Source: an uncultured Flavobacteriales bacterium | GTDB lineage: Bacteria > Bacteroidota > Bacteroidia > Flavobacteriales > BACL11 | DNA length: 6,919 nucleotides | Assembly: GCA_913052655.1 (NCBI GenBank) | Contig: CAJXFN010000073.1 | Span: forward strand, 1 to 6,919 | Direction: 5' to 3' | Part shown: piece after piece, positions 1-6,246 of the stretch | Position numbering within the stretch: position 1 is the stretch's first letter | Layout of the letters: the number at the start of each line of letters is the position of its first letter | Position numbers and translations under genes: made by a program | Notes under the pieces: model-generated | Seen by the model: only the letters and a program-made list of their open reading frames with translations | The model's database searches: none | Told to the model about the DNA's origin: nothing

Positions 1-2014
1 CACAAGTAGATGCATAGGTACATGAACCGTCATCTAAGCTTGCATTAGGATCATAATTTGTAGCTGTTGGATCTGTACAACCTGAAATGATACATGAATT
101 TATATCACAACTTCCAAAACAACTATATATAGTTGTATCTGAGAAAATAGAAGGCAATATTCTATCGTTCCAGTTATTTGGATCTGCACACGACTGACCT
201 GTTAAATCTTCTTTAGTTCCCCAATCATTTCCATTTGAAGGACTATTTAAGAATATATAATTACCAGAAGTTCCAACATTTACAGTTACAGTACCATCCC
301 ATATACCGTCTCCATCAGGATCTGATAATGGAACAGCCATAGCATTACCTAACACACCTCCTCCAGCATACATTCCGTTTGGACCAACTGCTATATTCGC
401 AGTATTCACAGATAAAGTAAGGTCAGCTGTATTAGCCGCCGGAGCAACTCCCCCGAAAAATACACTATCTAAATAATAAATTTCGCTAGCAGATGGTGAA
501 CTTCCAAATGAATAAAATATTGACAATTTATCATAAGTGTTAGCAAAGTCAATTGCAGCAGTACCATTCGCTTCATTTGCAAAATCAAAAACTAATGTAT
601 TCCATCCATTAGAAACAGTTGTTATAGCTTCAGTTTCTACTGATATACCTGAATTGGTATGATCTTCCGCTTTTAACCTAACAATTACTCCAGCAGATGG
701 AGAATATACATGTGCTGTCATTGTTGTAGCACCACTAATAAATGGTATGGCGTTTATAAAACCGTTTGAAGTACTTAATGTTGTTCCAGCCCAAGATTGT
801 GATCCAACTGCCTTATCTGTCATCAATACAGAGTTAGAAGAATTTAATGGATCTTGTGATAAAGATGAAACAGCACCACCAAAATCTGTAACAGTGTAAT
901 CTACAGTAGAATCATCCCATGTGATTGGCAAATCTATTTGTGATAAAATCGGACCGTAAATACACGAACCATCGTCAACTGTTGCAGACGGATCATAGTT
1001 TGTTGCTGTAGGATCTGTACATCCAGGATTACCAGATAAACAAGGAGAACACGATCCCCAAGTATCAGTAGTTGTAATAGCTCCAACTGTTATTAATCTG
1101 TTTGCATAGGCGAAATAATCTGTAACAGGTGCACATGCTGCTCCGTTTTGCATCTCTGCTATAAGGCCAGCTGTTTCAGTTCCTGCCCAACCATCTGTAC
1201 AATATATATACTCAAATGTCCCTGCAGGTAAACTAAATGTTCCTTCCCAAACTCCATCTCCATCAGCATCAGTTAATGCGTAAGCACCACATGACCAACC
1301 ATCAGAAGGACCTGTAGCTGCAACATATCCAGGGTTTAAACCAGAACAATTCATATCTACTGTAAGTGTCACATCATATGTACAAGAACCATCATCAGTA
1401 GTAGCCGATGCGTTGTAGTTATTCGCAGTAGCGTCCGTACAACCAGATGTTGAATTTGATGAGCCAGCAGAAAATGTGATATTATCAAAAAGGATAATTT
1501 CATCACTAGTTCTTCCATTTAAATCAAAATCAGGAAAGATTACAATTTGATCTTTTACAAGAGGATAAGCTCCGATTCTAGAAGAAAAATCGAACGTTAA
1601 TTCTTCCCATTGATTAATTAGCGTATTAGAAACTTTAATTTCTGGAAGAGCAGCGTTTGTTGGATCTACTAACTTAATTCCTACGTCACTTATTTTGCTC
1701 TTGTATACTAATATTTTAATAATACAATTTGAAGTGTCTAGAGAAAAAGACCCTATATCAGACCCATGCTGTGATTCACACCCAGCCCAAGGTTGCCCAG
1801 TTTGTAAGGCTGTAAATTTTGCTACAGTAGCTGATGTGTTTAATCCGCCGGGATTAGGATTTGAAACAATCTCTAAAGGTGGATTAATGTCATTTTCAAA
1901 TACTGTAAATGTCCAGTTTGATCCAATTCCAGGATTTTCAAAATCTATGGGAGCATTTTGAGAAAACAGATTAAACGAACTGATACATAATAGTAGTAAA
2001 AGTACTTTTTTCAT
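1..2014 (-). CDS. Secreted multidomain carbohydrate-binding-like surface protein, N-terminal part (3' end outside window)
   Basis: Reading leftward from an ATG at 2014, the frame stays open for 671 codons to the window edge, so the C-terminus is missing. Residues 1-19 (MKKVLLLLLCISSFNLFSQ) are a signal peptide. Order of parts: beta-sandwich, CBM-like domain about 20-187 (PWAGCES near 77); Cys linker 191-213; module with DADGDGVWEGT at 249-259, about 214-325; Cys linker 331-353; second CBM-like domain 356-522 (SWAGTTLS near 408, GWNTLVFDF near 471); second DPDGDGIWDGT module 529-640; Cys linker 645-667. From memory, such domains accompany GH16 laminarinases and other polysaccharide-utilisation proteins of marine Flavobacteriia. 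Binding of a beta-glucan such as laminarin is an inference. No catalytic domain is visible here; one, or a type IX sorting domain, may lie beyond the left edge. The upstream region carries three TGTA-N5-TACA dyads. The open frame is certain; the function is moderately supported. Confidence 0.88.
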   Translation of the reverse strand, partial: MKKVLLLLLCISSFNLFSQNAPIDFENPGIGSNWTFTVFENDINPPLEIVSNPNPGGLNTSATVAKFTALQTGQPWAGCESQHGSDIGSFSLDTSNCIIKILVYKSKISDVGIKLVDPTNAALPEIKVSNTLINQWEELTFDFSSRIGAYPLVKDQIVIFPDFDLNGRTSDEIILFDNITFSAGSSNSTSGCTDATANNYNASATTDDGSCTYDVTLTVDMNCSGLNPGYVAATGPSDGWSCGAYALTDADGDGVWEGTFSLPAGTFEYIYCTDGWAGTETAGLIAEMQNGAACAPVTDYFAYANRLITVGAITTTDTWGSCSPCLSGNPGCTDPTATNYDPSATVDDGSCIYGPILSQIDLPITWDDSTVDYTVTDFGGAVSSLSQDPLNSSNSVLMTDKAVGSQSWAGTTLSTSNGFINAIPFISGATTMTAHVYSPSAGVIVRLKAEDHTNSGISVETEAITTVSNGWNTLVFDFANEANGTAAIDFANTYDKLSIFYSFGSSPSASEIYYLDSVFFGGVAPAANTADLTLSVNTANIAVGPNGMYAGGGVLGNAMAVPLSDPDGDGIWDGTVTVNVGTSGNYIFLNSPSNGNDWGTKEDLTGQSCADPNNWNDRILPSIFSDTTIYSCFGSCDINSCIISGCTDPTATNYDPNASLDDGSCTYASTC
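14..82 (-). repeat. Cys-linker repeat 3 (23 residues)
   Basis: Residues 645-667 of the surface protein, beginning GCTDPTATNYDPNA and ending DDGSCTY. It follows the second DGDG module and lies almost at the window edge. A linker here implies that at least one more domain follows to the left. It starts 314 residues after repeat 2 because the second CBM-like domain and second DGDG module are joined without a Cys linker between them. Confidence 0.87.
956..1024 (-). repeat. Cys-linker repeat 2 (23 residues)
   Basis: Residues 331-353 of the surface protein, beginning GCTDPTATNYDPSA and ending DDGSCIY. It joins the first DGDG module to the second CBM-like domain. It starts 140 residues after repeat 1. 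Its first 12 residues are identical to those of repeat 3. Confidence 0.87.
1376..1444 (-). repeat. Cys-linker repeat 1 (23 residues)
   Basis: Residues 191-213 of the surface protein, beginning GCTDATANNYNASA and ending DDGSCTY. It separates the first CBM-like domain from the first DGDG module. The two cysteines (192 and 211) probably form a disulfide-closed loop rich in Asp and Asn. It is the most divergent of the three copies, with A and N where the others have P and T. Repeats of the type GCTDPxAxNYxPxAxxDDGSCxY are common linkers in secreted Bacteroidota proteins. Confidence 0.85.
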
Positions 2015-2070
2015 AATTCTTGTTTTTTTAGTTTATAAAATTTTTCCTAAATTTAACAAAAAAATACTTA

Positions 2071-2085
2071 GTGTACTGCATACAT
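2071..2085. promoter_or_regulatory. Operator-like dyad A, GTGTA-CTGCA-TACAT, upstream of the surface-protein gene
   Basis: A 15-bp dyad matching GTGTA-N5-TACAC at 9 of 10 arm positions; the inner TGTA-N5-TACA is perfect. It lies 57-71 bp upstream of the surface-protein ATG. Read on the minus strand it ends TACACTAAGTA, so the dyad is followed by TA as in the two copies near the kinase gene. TAAGTATT here is only a weak version of the Bacteroidota TAnnTTTG box. The sharing of the motif is seen directly; operator function is inferred. Confidence 0.5.
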
Positions 2086-2130
2086 TTACTTTTTTTATGC
2101 TAGATAAAAAAAGACAAAACTGTCTACTTA

Positions 2131-2145
2131 GTGTAAATTGTACAC
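2131..2145. promoter_or_regulatory. Operator-like dyad B, GTGTA-AATTG-TACAC, upstream of the surface-protein gene
   Basis: A perfect GTGTA-N5-TACAC dyad exactly 60 bp from dyad A. Both are embedded in the longer identical string TACTTAGTGTA (2065-2075 and 2125-2135). Sixty base pairs is close to a whole number of helical turns, which would place bound dimers on the same face of the DNA. It lies 117-131 bp upstream of the ATG. Confidence 0.55.
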
Positions 2146-2179
2146 AACTCAAAAATAGTCGATTTTAAATAATTTTATT

Positions 2180-2200
2180 GTGTAATTGTAAAAATTACAC
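2180..2200. promoter_or_regulatory. 21-bp palindrome containing dyad C (TGTA-N5-TACA)
   Basis: Perfect 8-bp arms GTGTAATT and AATTACAC around GTAAA. On the minus strand, positions 2200-2186 read GTGTA-ATTTT-TACAA, a 9/10 match to GTGTA-N5-TACAC. It lies 166-186 bp upstream of the surface-protein gene and 63-83 bp beyond the gap stop codon. It may be a third binding site for the same regulator. An alternative is an AT-only hairpin after gap, but it lacks a GC stem. Confidence 0.4.
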
Positions 2201-2245
2201 TAATGTATAGAAAAGTTATAAGAAAATAATATTAAAATTTCAATC

Positions 2246-2263
2246 AAATAAATTGATTTATTT
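2246..2263 (-). terminator. Possible weak AT-rich hairpin at the end of gap
   Basis: AAATAAAT and ATTTATTT form perfect 8-bp inverted arms with a TG spacer, overlapping the last base of the gap stop codon. On the minus strand it is followed by a T-rich but interrupted tract. The stem has no G or C in its arms, so intrinsic termination would be inefficient. It is the only hairpin seen at this point. Confidence 0.22.
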
Positions 2264-3342
2264 TAAAAACAACCTCCGAAATAGTATGATGAATTTACTG
2301 TTTTAACTTTAATATCATAATTATTATCAACAGAATACATATGAGAAATTAGATCAAGTACTTTATTGGAGTATCCCCACTCATTATCATACCAACTAAC
2401 AACCTTTATAAACCTATCGTCAAGCTGAATTCCTGAATTTGCGTCAAAAATTGAGCTATGAGAATCACTAATAATATCTGATGATACCACAGGATCTTCG
2501 GTGTATCCTAAAATTCCATTTAATTCTTCTGATTTTGAAGCCCTCTTCATTACTTCACACACTTGATCATAATTAGTTGGTTTTTCTAAATTTACTGTTA
2601 AATCTACAACAGAAACATTAGCAGTTGGCACTCTAAATGACATACCTGTTAACTTCCCATCTAGTTCAGGCAACACCTTACCCACGGCTTTTGCCGCTCC
2701 AGTAGAAGCTGGAATAATATTTTGATAAGCCCCTCGACCACTTCTCCAATCTTTCGTTGAGGGACTATCAACAACTTTCTGTGTAGACGTAGCGGCATGA
2801 ACTGTAGTCATTAATCCACTTTTGATTCCAAAATTTTCATGTAAAACTTTTGCTATTGGAGCTAAACAATTTGTGGTACAAGAAGCGTTAGAAACAAAGT
2901 TCATACTGGAACTATATTCTAGATGATTAACTCCCATTACAAACATTGGAGTATGATCTTTGGAAGGTGCAGACATAATCACTTTCTTTGCTCCAGCTGT
3001 GATATGATGCCTTGCCAACTCCTCAGTTAAAAATAATCCTGTAGAATCCACAATATATTCAGCATTAACTTCTTTCCAATTTAAGTTTTGGAGTTCCCTC
3101 TCTTTTGTCACTCTAATTTGTTTTCCATCAACATATAAACAGTTTCCCTTAACTTCAATTTTAGCATTTAGTTTTCCATGAGTAGAATCGTACTTTAATA
3201 AGTATGCTAAATGATTAATATCTATCAAATCATTAATAGCAACAATATTAATATTTTTATTCATTAAAGAGGCTCGGAAGATCAATCTTCCTATTCTACC
3301 AAAACCATTTATACCAACTTTTATCTTGTTATGCTGATTCAT
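2263..3342 (-). CDS. gap: Type I glyceraldehyde-3-phosphate dehydrogenase (NAD-type, glycolytic)
   Basis: Converts glyceraldehyde 3-phosphate, NAD+ and phosphate to 1,3-bisphosphoglycerate in the cytoplasm, normally as a homotetramer. The Rossmann motif NGFGRIGRL is at 12-20. AIND with Asp38 is the usual NAD-selecting acidic residue. The catalytic motif SNASCTTNC has Cys155, and the partner His182 is in TTVHAAT. Substrate-site segments ASTGAAKAVGKVLPELDGK (212-230) and SWYDNEWGYSNKVLDL (316-331) are present. SPSTKDWR at 193-200, with Pro194, also fits NAD use. At 359 residues it is longer than the usual 330-336: the fold ends near Tyr336, and a 23-residue tail ending YYFGGCF follows. It lies 60 bp after the 73-residue gene. 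The 11 bases ending in the start codon, AATAATATATG, are the same for both genes, and neither has a Shine-Dalgarno sequence. The gap-kinase neighbourhood is typical of flavobacteria. Confidence 0.97.
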   Translation of the reverse strand: MNQHNKIKVGINGFGRIGRLIFRASLMNKNINIVAINDLIDINHLAYLLKYDSTHGKLNAKIEVKGNCLYVDGKQIRVTKERELQNLNWKEVNAEYIVDSTGLFLTEELARHHITAGAKKVIMSAPSKDHTPMFVMGVNHLEYSSSMNFVSNASCTTNCLAPIAKVLHENFGIKSGLMTTVHAATSTQKVVDSPSTKDWRSGRGAYQNIIPASTGAAKAVGKVLPELDGKLTGMSFRVPTANVSVVDLTVNLEKPTNYDQVCEVMKRASKSEELNGILGYTEDPVVSSDIISDSHSSIFDANSGIQLDDRFIKVVSWYDNEWGYSNKVLDLISHMYSVDNNYDIKVKTVNSSYYFGGCF

Positions 3343-3402
3343 ATATTATTTCTATTTGTAGTTTTATTTTCCTAAGTAAAATGATTAAAATCGTAAATTC
3401 AA

Positions 3403-3624
3403 CTAATTAGTTTCTAGAGTTATTTCTTGTTTTATCTTTTCTCCTCTTAATCGGACTTCATATCTCCATCCTCCCTCAGAATTTAAATTACATTGTTCAA
3501 CGATTTTAAGAGCTTCTTCTTTTGATTTTATTTCCAATATAGATGAAAGTCCGTCTAATAGAAAAACACTTGATTTTTTTCCCGTAACTTCATTTTTAAA
3601 TATTTTGATTATATTAAATGACAT
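3403..3624 (-). CDS. Small protein of unknown function (73 aa), first gene of the gap unit
   Basis: I do not recognise this protein. It is 73 residues, soluble and charged, with no signal peptide or membrane segment. A beta-alpha-beta pattern is likely: SSVFLLDGLSSILEI (18-32), a helix KSKEEALKIVEQC (33-45) and a strand RYEVRLRGEK (54-63). A single Cys45 and the pair GGW (51-53) stand out. Reasons to take it as real: it fills the space between a divergent promoter and gap, runs in the same direction, has ordinary amino-acid composition, and its start context AATAATATATG is the same as that of gap. The 60-bp gap to the dehydrogenase and the lack of a visible promoter between them suggest cotranscription. 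It could be a small regulator or partner linked to glycolysis, but nothing in the sequence shows this. Confidence 0.72.
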   Translation of the reverse strand: MSFNIIKIFKNEVTGKKSSVFLLDGLSSILEIKSKEEALKIVEQCNLNSEGGWRYEVRLRGEKIKQEITLETN

Positions 3625-3776
3625 ATATTATTAAAATTTTATAGAACTAAAGTGTATGTCTATACTATTAAATACTAACTTATATTTTTCTCTTTTACTT
3701 TTAAATTACAACCATTTCTTTCATGAAAGTATAGAAGTTTTAAAAAGATTAAAAACCATTTACAATAAATATAACG

Positions 3777-3784
3777 CAAAGATA
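3777..3784 (-). promoter_or_regulatory. Bacteroidota -7 box TATCTTTG, driving the 73-aa gene and gap
   Basis: Exact match to TAnnTTTG on the minus strand, immediately downstream of the dyad at 3785-3799. No TTTG is present 19-21 bp upstream, so the -33 element is missing, which is compatible with a regulated promoter. Transcription from here would give a leader of roughly 145 bases before the 73-residue gene. That leader holds only very short frames, such as 12 residues at 3721-3759. Confidence 0.55.
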
Positions 3785-3799
3785 GTGTATTTATTACAC
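3785..3799. promoter_or_regulatory. Operator-like dyad D, left arm
   Basis: Plus strand GTGTA-TTTAT-TACAC, a perfect dyad adjoining the minus-strand TATCTTTG box. It would occupy the space between the -33 and -7 regions. A bound protein there would be expected to block RNA polymerase, although activation cannot be excluded because the -33 element is absent. Confidence 0.6.
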
Positions 3800-3830
3800 T
3801 TATAAAAATAAATTCAACATATTATAATTT

Positions 3831-3845
3831 GTGTAATAAATACAC
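3831..3845. promoter_or_regulatory. Operator-like dyad E, right arm
   Basis: GTGTA-ATAAA-TACAC, the mirror copy of dyad D, adjoining the plus-strand TATGTTTG box. Its centre is 46 bp from that of dyad D, so the two dimers could interact across the AT-rich centre. Confidence 0.6.
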
Positions 3846-3853
3846 TATGTTTG
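3846..3853 (+). promoter_or_regulatory. Bacteroidota -7 box TATGTTTG, driving the BadF-type kinase gene
   Basis: Exact match to TAnnTTTG, directly after dyad E and 23 bp before the chosen ATG, leaving a short leader of about 15-20 bases. It overlaps the alternative in-frame ATG at 3847, which argues against that start. As on the other strand, no -33 TTTG occurs at the expected distance. Confidence 0.6.
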
Positions 3854-3876
3854 CAAGACTTTTTAAAAAAAAATTA

Positions 3877-4761
3877 ATGATTTTAATAGCTGATAGTGGG
3901 TCAACAAAATGTAGCTGGGCTCTATGTGATGAGAAAGGGACACTTTTAAAGGAATGCAAGACTATAGGTTTTAATCCATATTTTATACAAAACGATTCAA
4001 TCATACAGCATTTAGAGAAATCAGAACTAAACAACTTTAAAGATGAAGTAAAGTTTGTTTTCTTTTATGGAGCAGGATGTTCATCCAAACAAGCAAATAA
4101 AATAATTGAACATCCATTTACTCAATTCTTTAAAAATGCTGAAATTAACATTAATCATGATCTAGAAGCGGCCTGCTTTGCAATGTATGACAAGAAACCT
4201 AATATTACTTGTATTTTAGGCACTGGATCTAATTCTTGTTTTTATGATGGTAAAAATATTATCGAAAATGCTCCTTCATTAGGATTTATAGTTGGAGATG
4301 AAGCTTCTGGAAATTATTTTGGCAAACAGGCGCTAAAACTATATTTTAATAATGTAATGTCAGAGAAATTAAAAGAAAAATTTGAAGCCAAATACGAAAC
4401 AGACATATCTATCGTCAATAAAAGAATCTATAATGATAGTAGACCAAATGTATTTCTCGCAGAATATTTTCCATTTATTTCTGAAACAAAAGATTATCCA
4501 ATTATAAAAGATTTAATAAAAGAAGGGTTAGACGAATTTATCAATCTTCATATAAAATGTTTTAGCAATTACAAAGAAGTTGAAATTAATTTTATTGGAT
4601 CAGTCTCCTACTTTTTATCAGAAGAAATAAATGAATCCGCTAAAAGACATAAATTTAGAGTAGGTAAAATTTTGAAAAATCCAATTAAAAAATTAATTGA
4701 TTTCCATTTTAAGAAAATAATAAATAATCACAAGGAACAATCATCTGTTTCTAATAATTAG
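3877..4761 (+). CDS. BadF/BadG/BcrA/BcrD-family kinase, probable N-acetylglucosamine (or N-acetylmuramate) kinase
   Basis: Probably phosphorylates an amino sugar with ATP in the cytoplasm, feeding cell-wall recycling or amino-sugar use. The 294-residue protein has the ASKHA fold signatures: phosphate-1 loop DSGSTK (6-11), an acidic residue Asp95 in NHDLEAA, phosphate-2 loop ILGTGSNS (113-120), GDEASG (140-145), and a C-terminal glycine motif IGSVSYF (240-246). Length and motifs fit the flavobacterial group annotated as N-acetylglucosamine kinase. A BadF-type enzyme in Tannerella (MurK) acts on N-acetylmuramate, so the substrate is open. The frame extends upstream to 3829, but the ATG at 3877 is preferred: the family begins MILIADSGSTK, and the upstream codons lie in the dyad and promoter box. 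The Lys-rich end (KKIINNHKEQSSVSNN) looks disordered. It is divergent from the gap unit and convergent with the helical-repeat gene, 43 bp away. Confidence 0.9.
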   Translation: MILIADSGSTKCSWALCDEKGTLLKECKTIGFNPYFIQNDSIIQHLEKSELNNFKDEVKFVFFYGAGCSSKQANKIIEHPFTQFFKNAEININHDLEAACFAMYDKKPNITCILGTGSNSCFYDGKNIIENAPSLGFIVGDEASGNYFGKQALKLYFNNVMSEKLKEKFEAKYETDISIVNKRIYNDSRPNVFLAEYFPFISETKDYPIIKDLIKEGLDEFINLHIKCFSNYKEVEINFIGSVSYFLSEEINESAKRHKFRVGKILKNPIKKLIDFHFKKIINNHKEQSSVSNN

Positions 4762-4804
4762 CACTTAAATTTTTGAGCAAGAAACACTATAAATAATTAT
4801 TTTA
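4762..4804. other. Convergent intergenic gap without a clear terminator
   Basis: These 43 bp separate two convergent stop codons. The only symmetry is the palindrome AAATAATTATTT at 4791-4802, with no GC stem. I see no convincing intrinsic terminator for either strand. Confidence 0.5.
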
Positions 4805-6238
4805 TTATTTAATATTTTCTTTTATCCATAAATTAAAACTTATAATATCAATATCTTCAGAATCTGCATCTGACATAATTGATAACAAATACTCTTTTTC
4901 AGCTTCAATATTATCAGAATGAATCTTCTTTAATATTAAATCTATCATTTTCTTCTCTCTTATATAATTCTCTTCTAATAATAATGACTTATAATCCGAT
5001 TTAAGAATAATAATCTTATCATTAAGATTCTCATTTGATACCAAAGTTTTAATCATTAGTTGGGTAATTAATATTTTTAATTGGAATGATTTATCTAATA
5101 ATAAAAAATCCTCTTGCATAATTAGTCTAGATATATTCTTATGAGATTCTTTAAAATTATCTTCATAGTAATAAATTAATGAACGATTTAAATAAATAAA
5201 CGCATTATAAGATGGTAATTTTTTAATTACTTCACTCCTACTTGCTTTATTTAAATAATCTAATGCTTTCTTTTTATCTGTTTTAGCGTAATTTAATACA
5301 AGTATATTATAGTAGTAGAATAGATATTTATCGTGCAAGAAATAATCGTATTCTTTCATGCCACTTAATAATTCTTCAGAGTATTTCAATGACTGTTTAT
5401 ACTTCTTAGTTTTATACAAACAATTAGACAGATAAGTTAATAAGGTGAGCTTCTCATTATGATTTGACCTGTCAAATAGCTTATCCTTTCCAAACTCATT
5501 ATAACTTTCAATTAGAAACTTCTCTAATGATTGATAATCGCGTTCCTGAAGCAATAAACGACTATACATTTTAAATAACCTTATTCTAAATCTAGGACTA
5601 TTTACTAAATTCTTTTCTTTTGAGATCTTTGCGTATTTTGTTTTTATCAGTTTAACTAAACTGCCATCTGATTTTCCAAAATTCTGTTTGGTTTTTATAT
5701 CATACATTATTTTGGCTAATAATAAATCCATCTCATCAATCTCAGATAAGATCTTAATATTATTTCTTTTTAGTTCAATATAATGATCTACATCAACAGA
5801 AAGCAGCTCATGAGAAAGATGAATTATTTCTGAATAAATAATAGATAAAACTTCATATAACTCTGAATCTATTGCTTCTTTCTCCGCTTTTTTTAGGTAA
5901 TGAAAAGATAGTTCTAATTCCCCTTTGTTCTTATAAACTCTAGATAGTAAAACAAAACTAAATGATTTAGATTGCTTGTCTTTCCAAATATATTGCCATA
6001 CCATAGAATTATTCAATTCATGATAGAGTCGATTCTTAATTTGATAATAATTATTTGGATTTGTTTTTAGTTTCTTTAAGATATTTTTTGTGTTAAAATC
6101 ACCTTTTGTTTTTCGTATATAATCAAAAAGATCTACATCCTTTCGATTTTTATTATTAGTTCTTTTTAGAAATAATTTAAAGAATCTAACCTCCTCCTTT
6201 GAAAGAGATTGTACAATAGTATCTAAAGTATTATACAT
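4805..6238 (-). CDS. Helical (TPR-like) repeat protein of a flavobacterial conserved family, function unknown
   Basis: A 477-residue, almost entirely alpha-helical protein with no signal peptide or membrane segment. The conserved N-terminal segment includes SLSKEEVRFFKLFLKRTNNK (11-30), RKDVDLFDYIRK (32-43) and NYYQIKNRLYHELNNS (63-78). The rest has paired helices like tetratricopeptide repeats, clearest at about 97-130, 264-292 (CLYKTKKYKQSLKYSEELL), 307-335 and 346-373. I recognise this from memory as a widespread hypothetical family in Flavobacteriales whose members start with this signature; no function is known to me. TPR-like solenoids usually mediate protein binding. It starts 8 bp after the stop of the small secreted-protein gene and has no Shine-Dalgarno sequence; the family's N-terminal motif fixes the start. 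Cotranscription with the two genes upstream is likely. It is convergent with the kinase gene. Confidence 0.85.
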   Translation of the reverse strand: MYNTLDTIVQSLSKEEVRFFKLFLKRTNNKNRKDVDLFDYIRKTKGDFNTKNILKKLKTNPNNYYQIKNRLYHELNNSMVWQYIWKDKQSKSFSFVLLSRVYKNKGELELSFHYLKKAEKEAIDSELYEVLSIIYSEIIHLSHELLSVDVDHYIELKRNNIKILSEIDEMDLLLAKIMYDIKTKQNFGKSDGSLVKLIKTKYAKISKEKNLVNSPRFRIRLFKMYSRLLLQERDYQSLEKFLIESYNEFGKDKLFDRSNHNEKLTLLTYLSNCLYKTKKYKQSLKYSEELLSGMKEYDYFLHDKYLFYYYNILVLNYAKTDKKKALDYLNKASRSEVIKKLPSYNAFIYLNRSLIYYYEDNFKESHKNISRLIMQEDFLLLDKSFQLKILITQLMIKTLVSNENLNDKIIILKSDYKSLLLEENYIREKKMIDLILKKIHSDNIEAEKEYLLSIMSDADSEDIDIISFNLWIKENIK

Positions 6239-6246
6239 TGAAAATG

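Larger units (their letters stand above)
3776..3854. repeat. 24-bp inverted repeat (23/24) spanning two divergent promoter cassettes
   Basis: The left arm 3776-3799 and right arm 3831-3854 are inverted copies differing at one position (3781 versus 3849), with 31 bp between them. Each arm holds a GTGTA-N5-TACAC dyad on its inner side and a TAnnTTTG box facing outward. The identity covers both the dyad and the promoter box and stops after GC on the outer side. The stretch between the arms is AT-rich and contains no gene. Confidence 0.85.

Noticed and set aside
1695..1961. 88-residue open frame on the plus strand
   Set aside because: It lies wholly inside the minus-strand surface-protein gene, whose signal peptide and domains read through it. 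It has no recognisable protein features of its own.
3652..3665. Further copy of the dyad (GTGTA-TGTC-TATAC)
   Set aside because: The spacer is 4 rather than 5 bp and one arm position differs, so it does not match the consensus well enough to list as a site.
3721..3759. 12-codon leader-peptide frame before the 73-aa gene
   Set aside because: It has no run of a regulatory amino acid, no attenuator-like hairpin pair after it, and could arise by chance in AT-rich sequence.
3776..3854. Invertible promoter or small transposable (MITE-like) element
   Set aside because: Inverted repeats suggest it, but the spacer is only 31 bp, far shorter than known Bacteroides invertible promoters. The promoter boxes lie on the arms rather than between them, no target-site duplication is evident, and no recombinase is nearby.
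3829..3876. Upstream extension of the kinase frame (starts at 3829 or 3847)
   Set aside because: These codons coincide with the operator dyad and the TAnnTTTG box. The family begins at MILIADSGSTK, encoded from 3877.
3822..4034. 70-residue open frame on the minus strand
   Set aside because: It overlaps the start and phosphate-1 loop of the kinase gene and the right operator, and has the composition of an antisense shadow.
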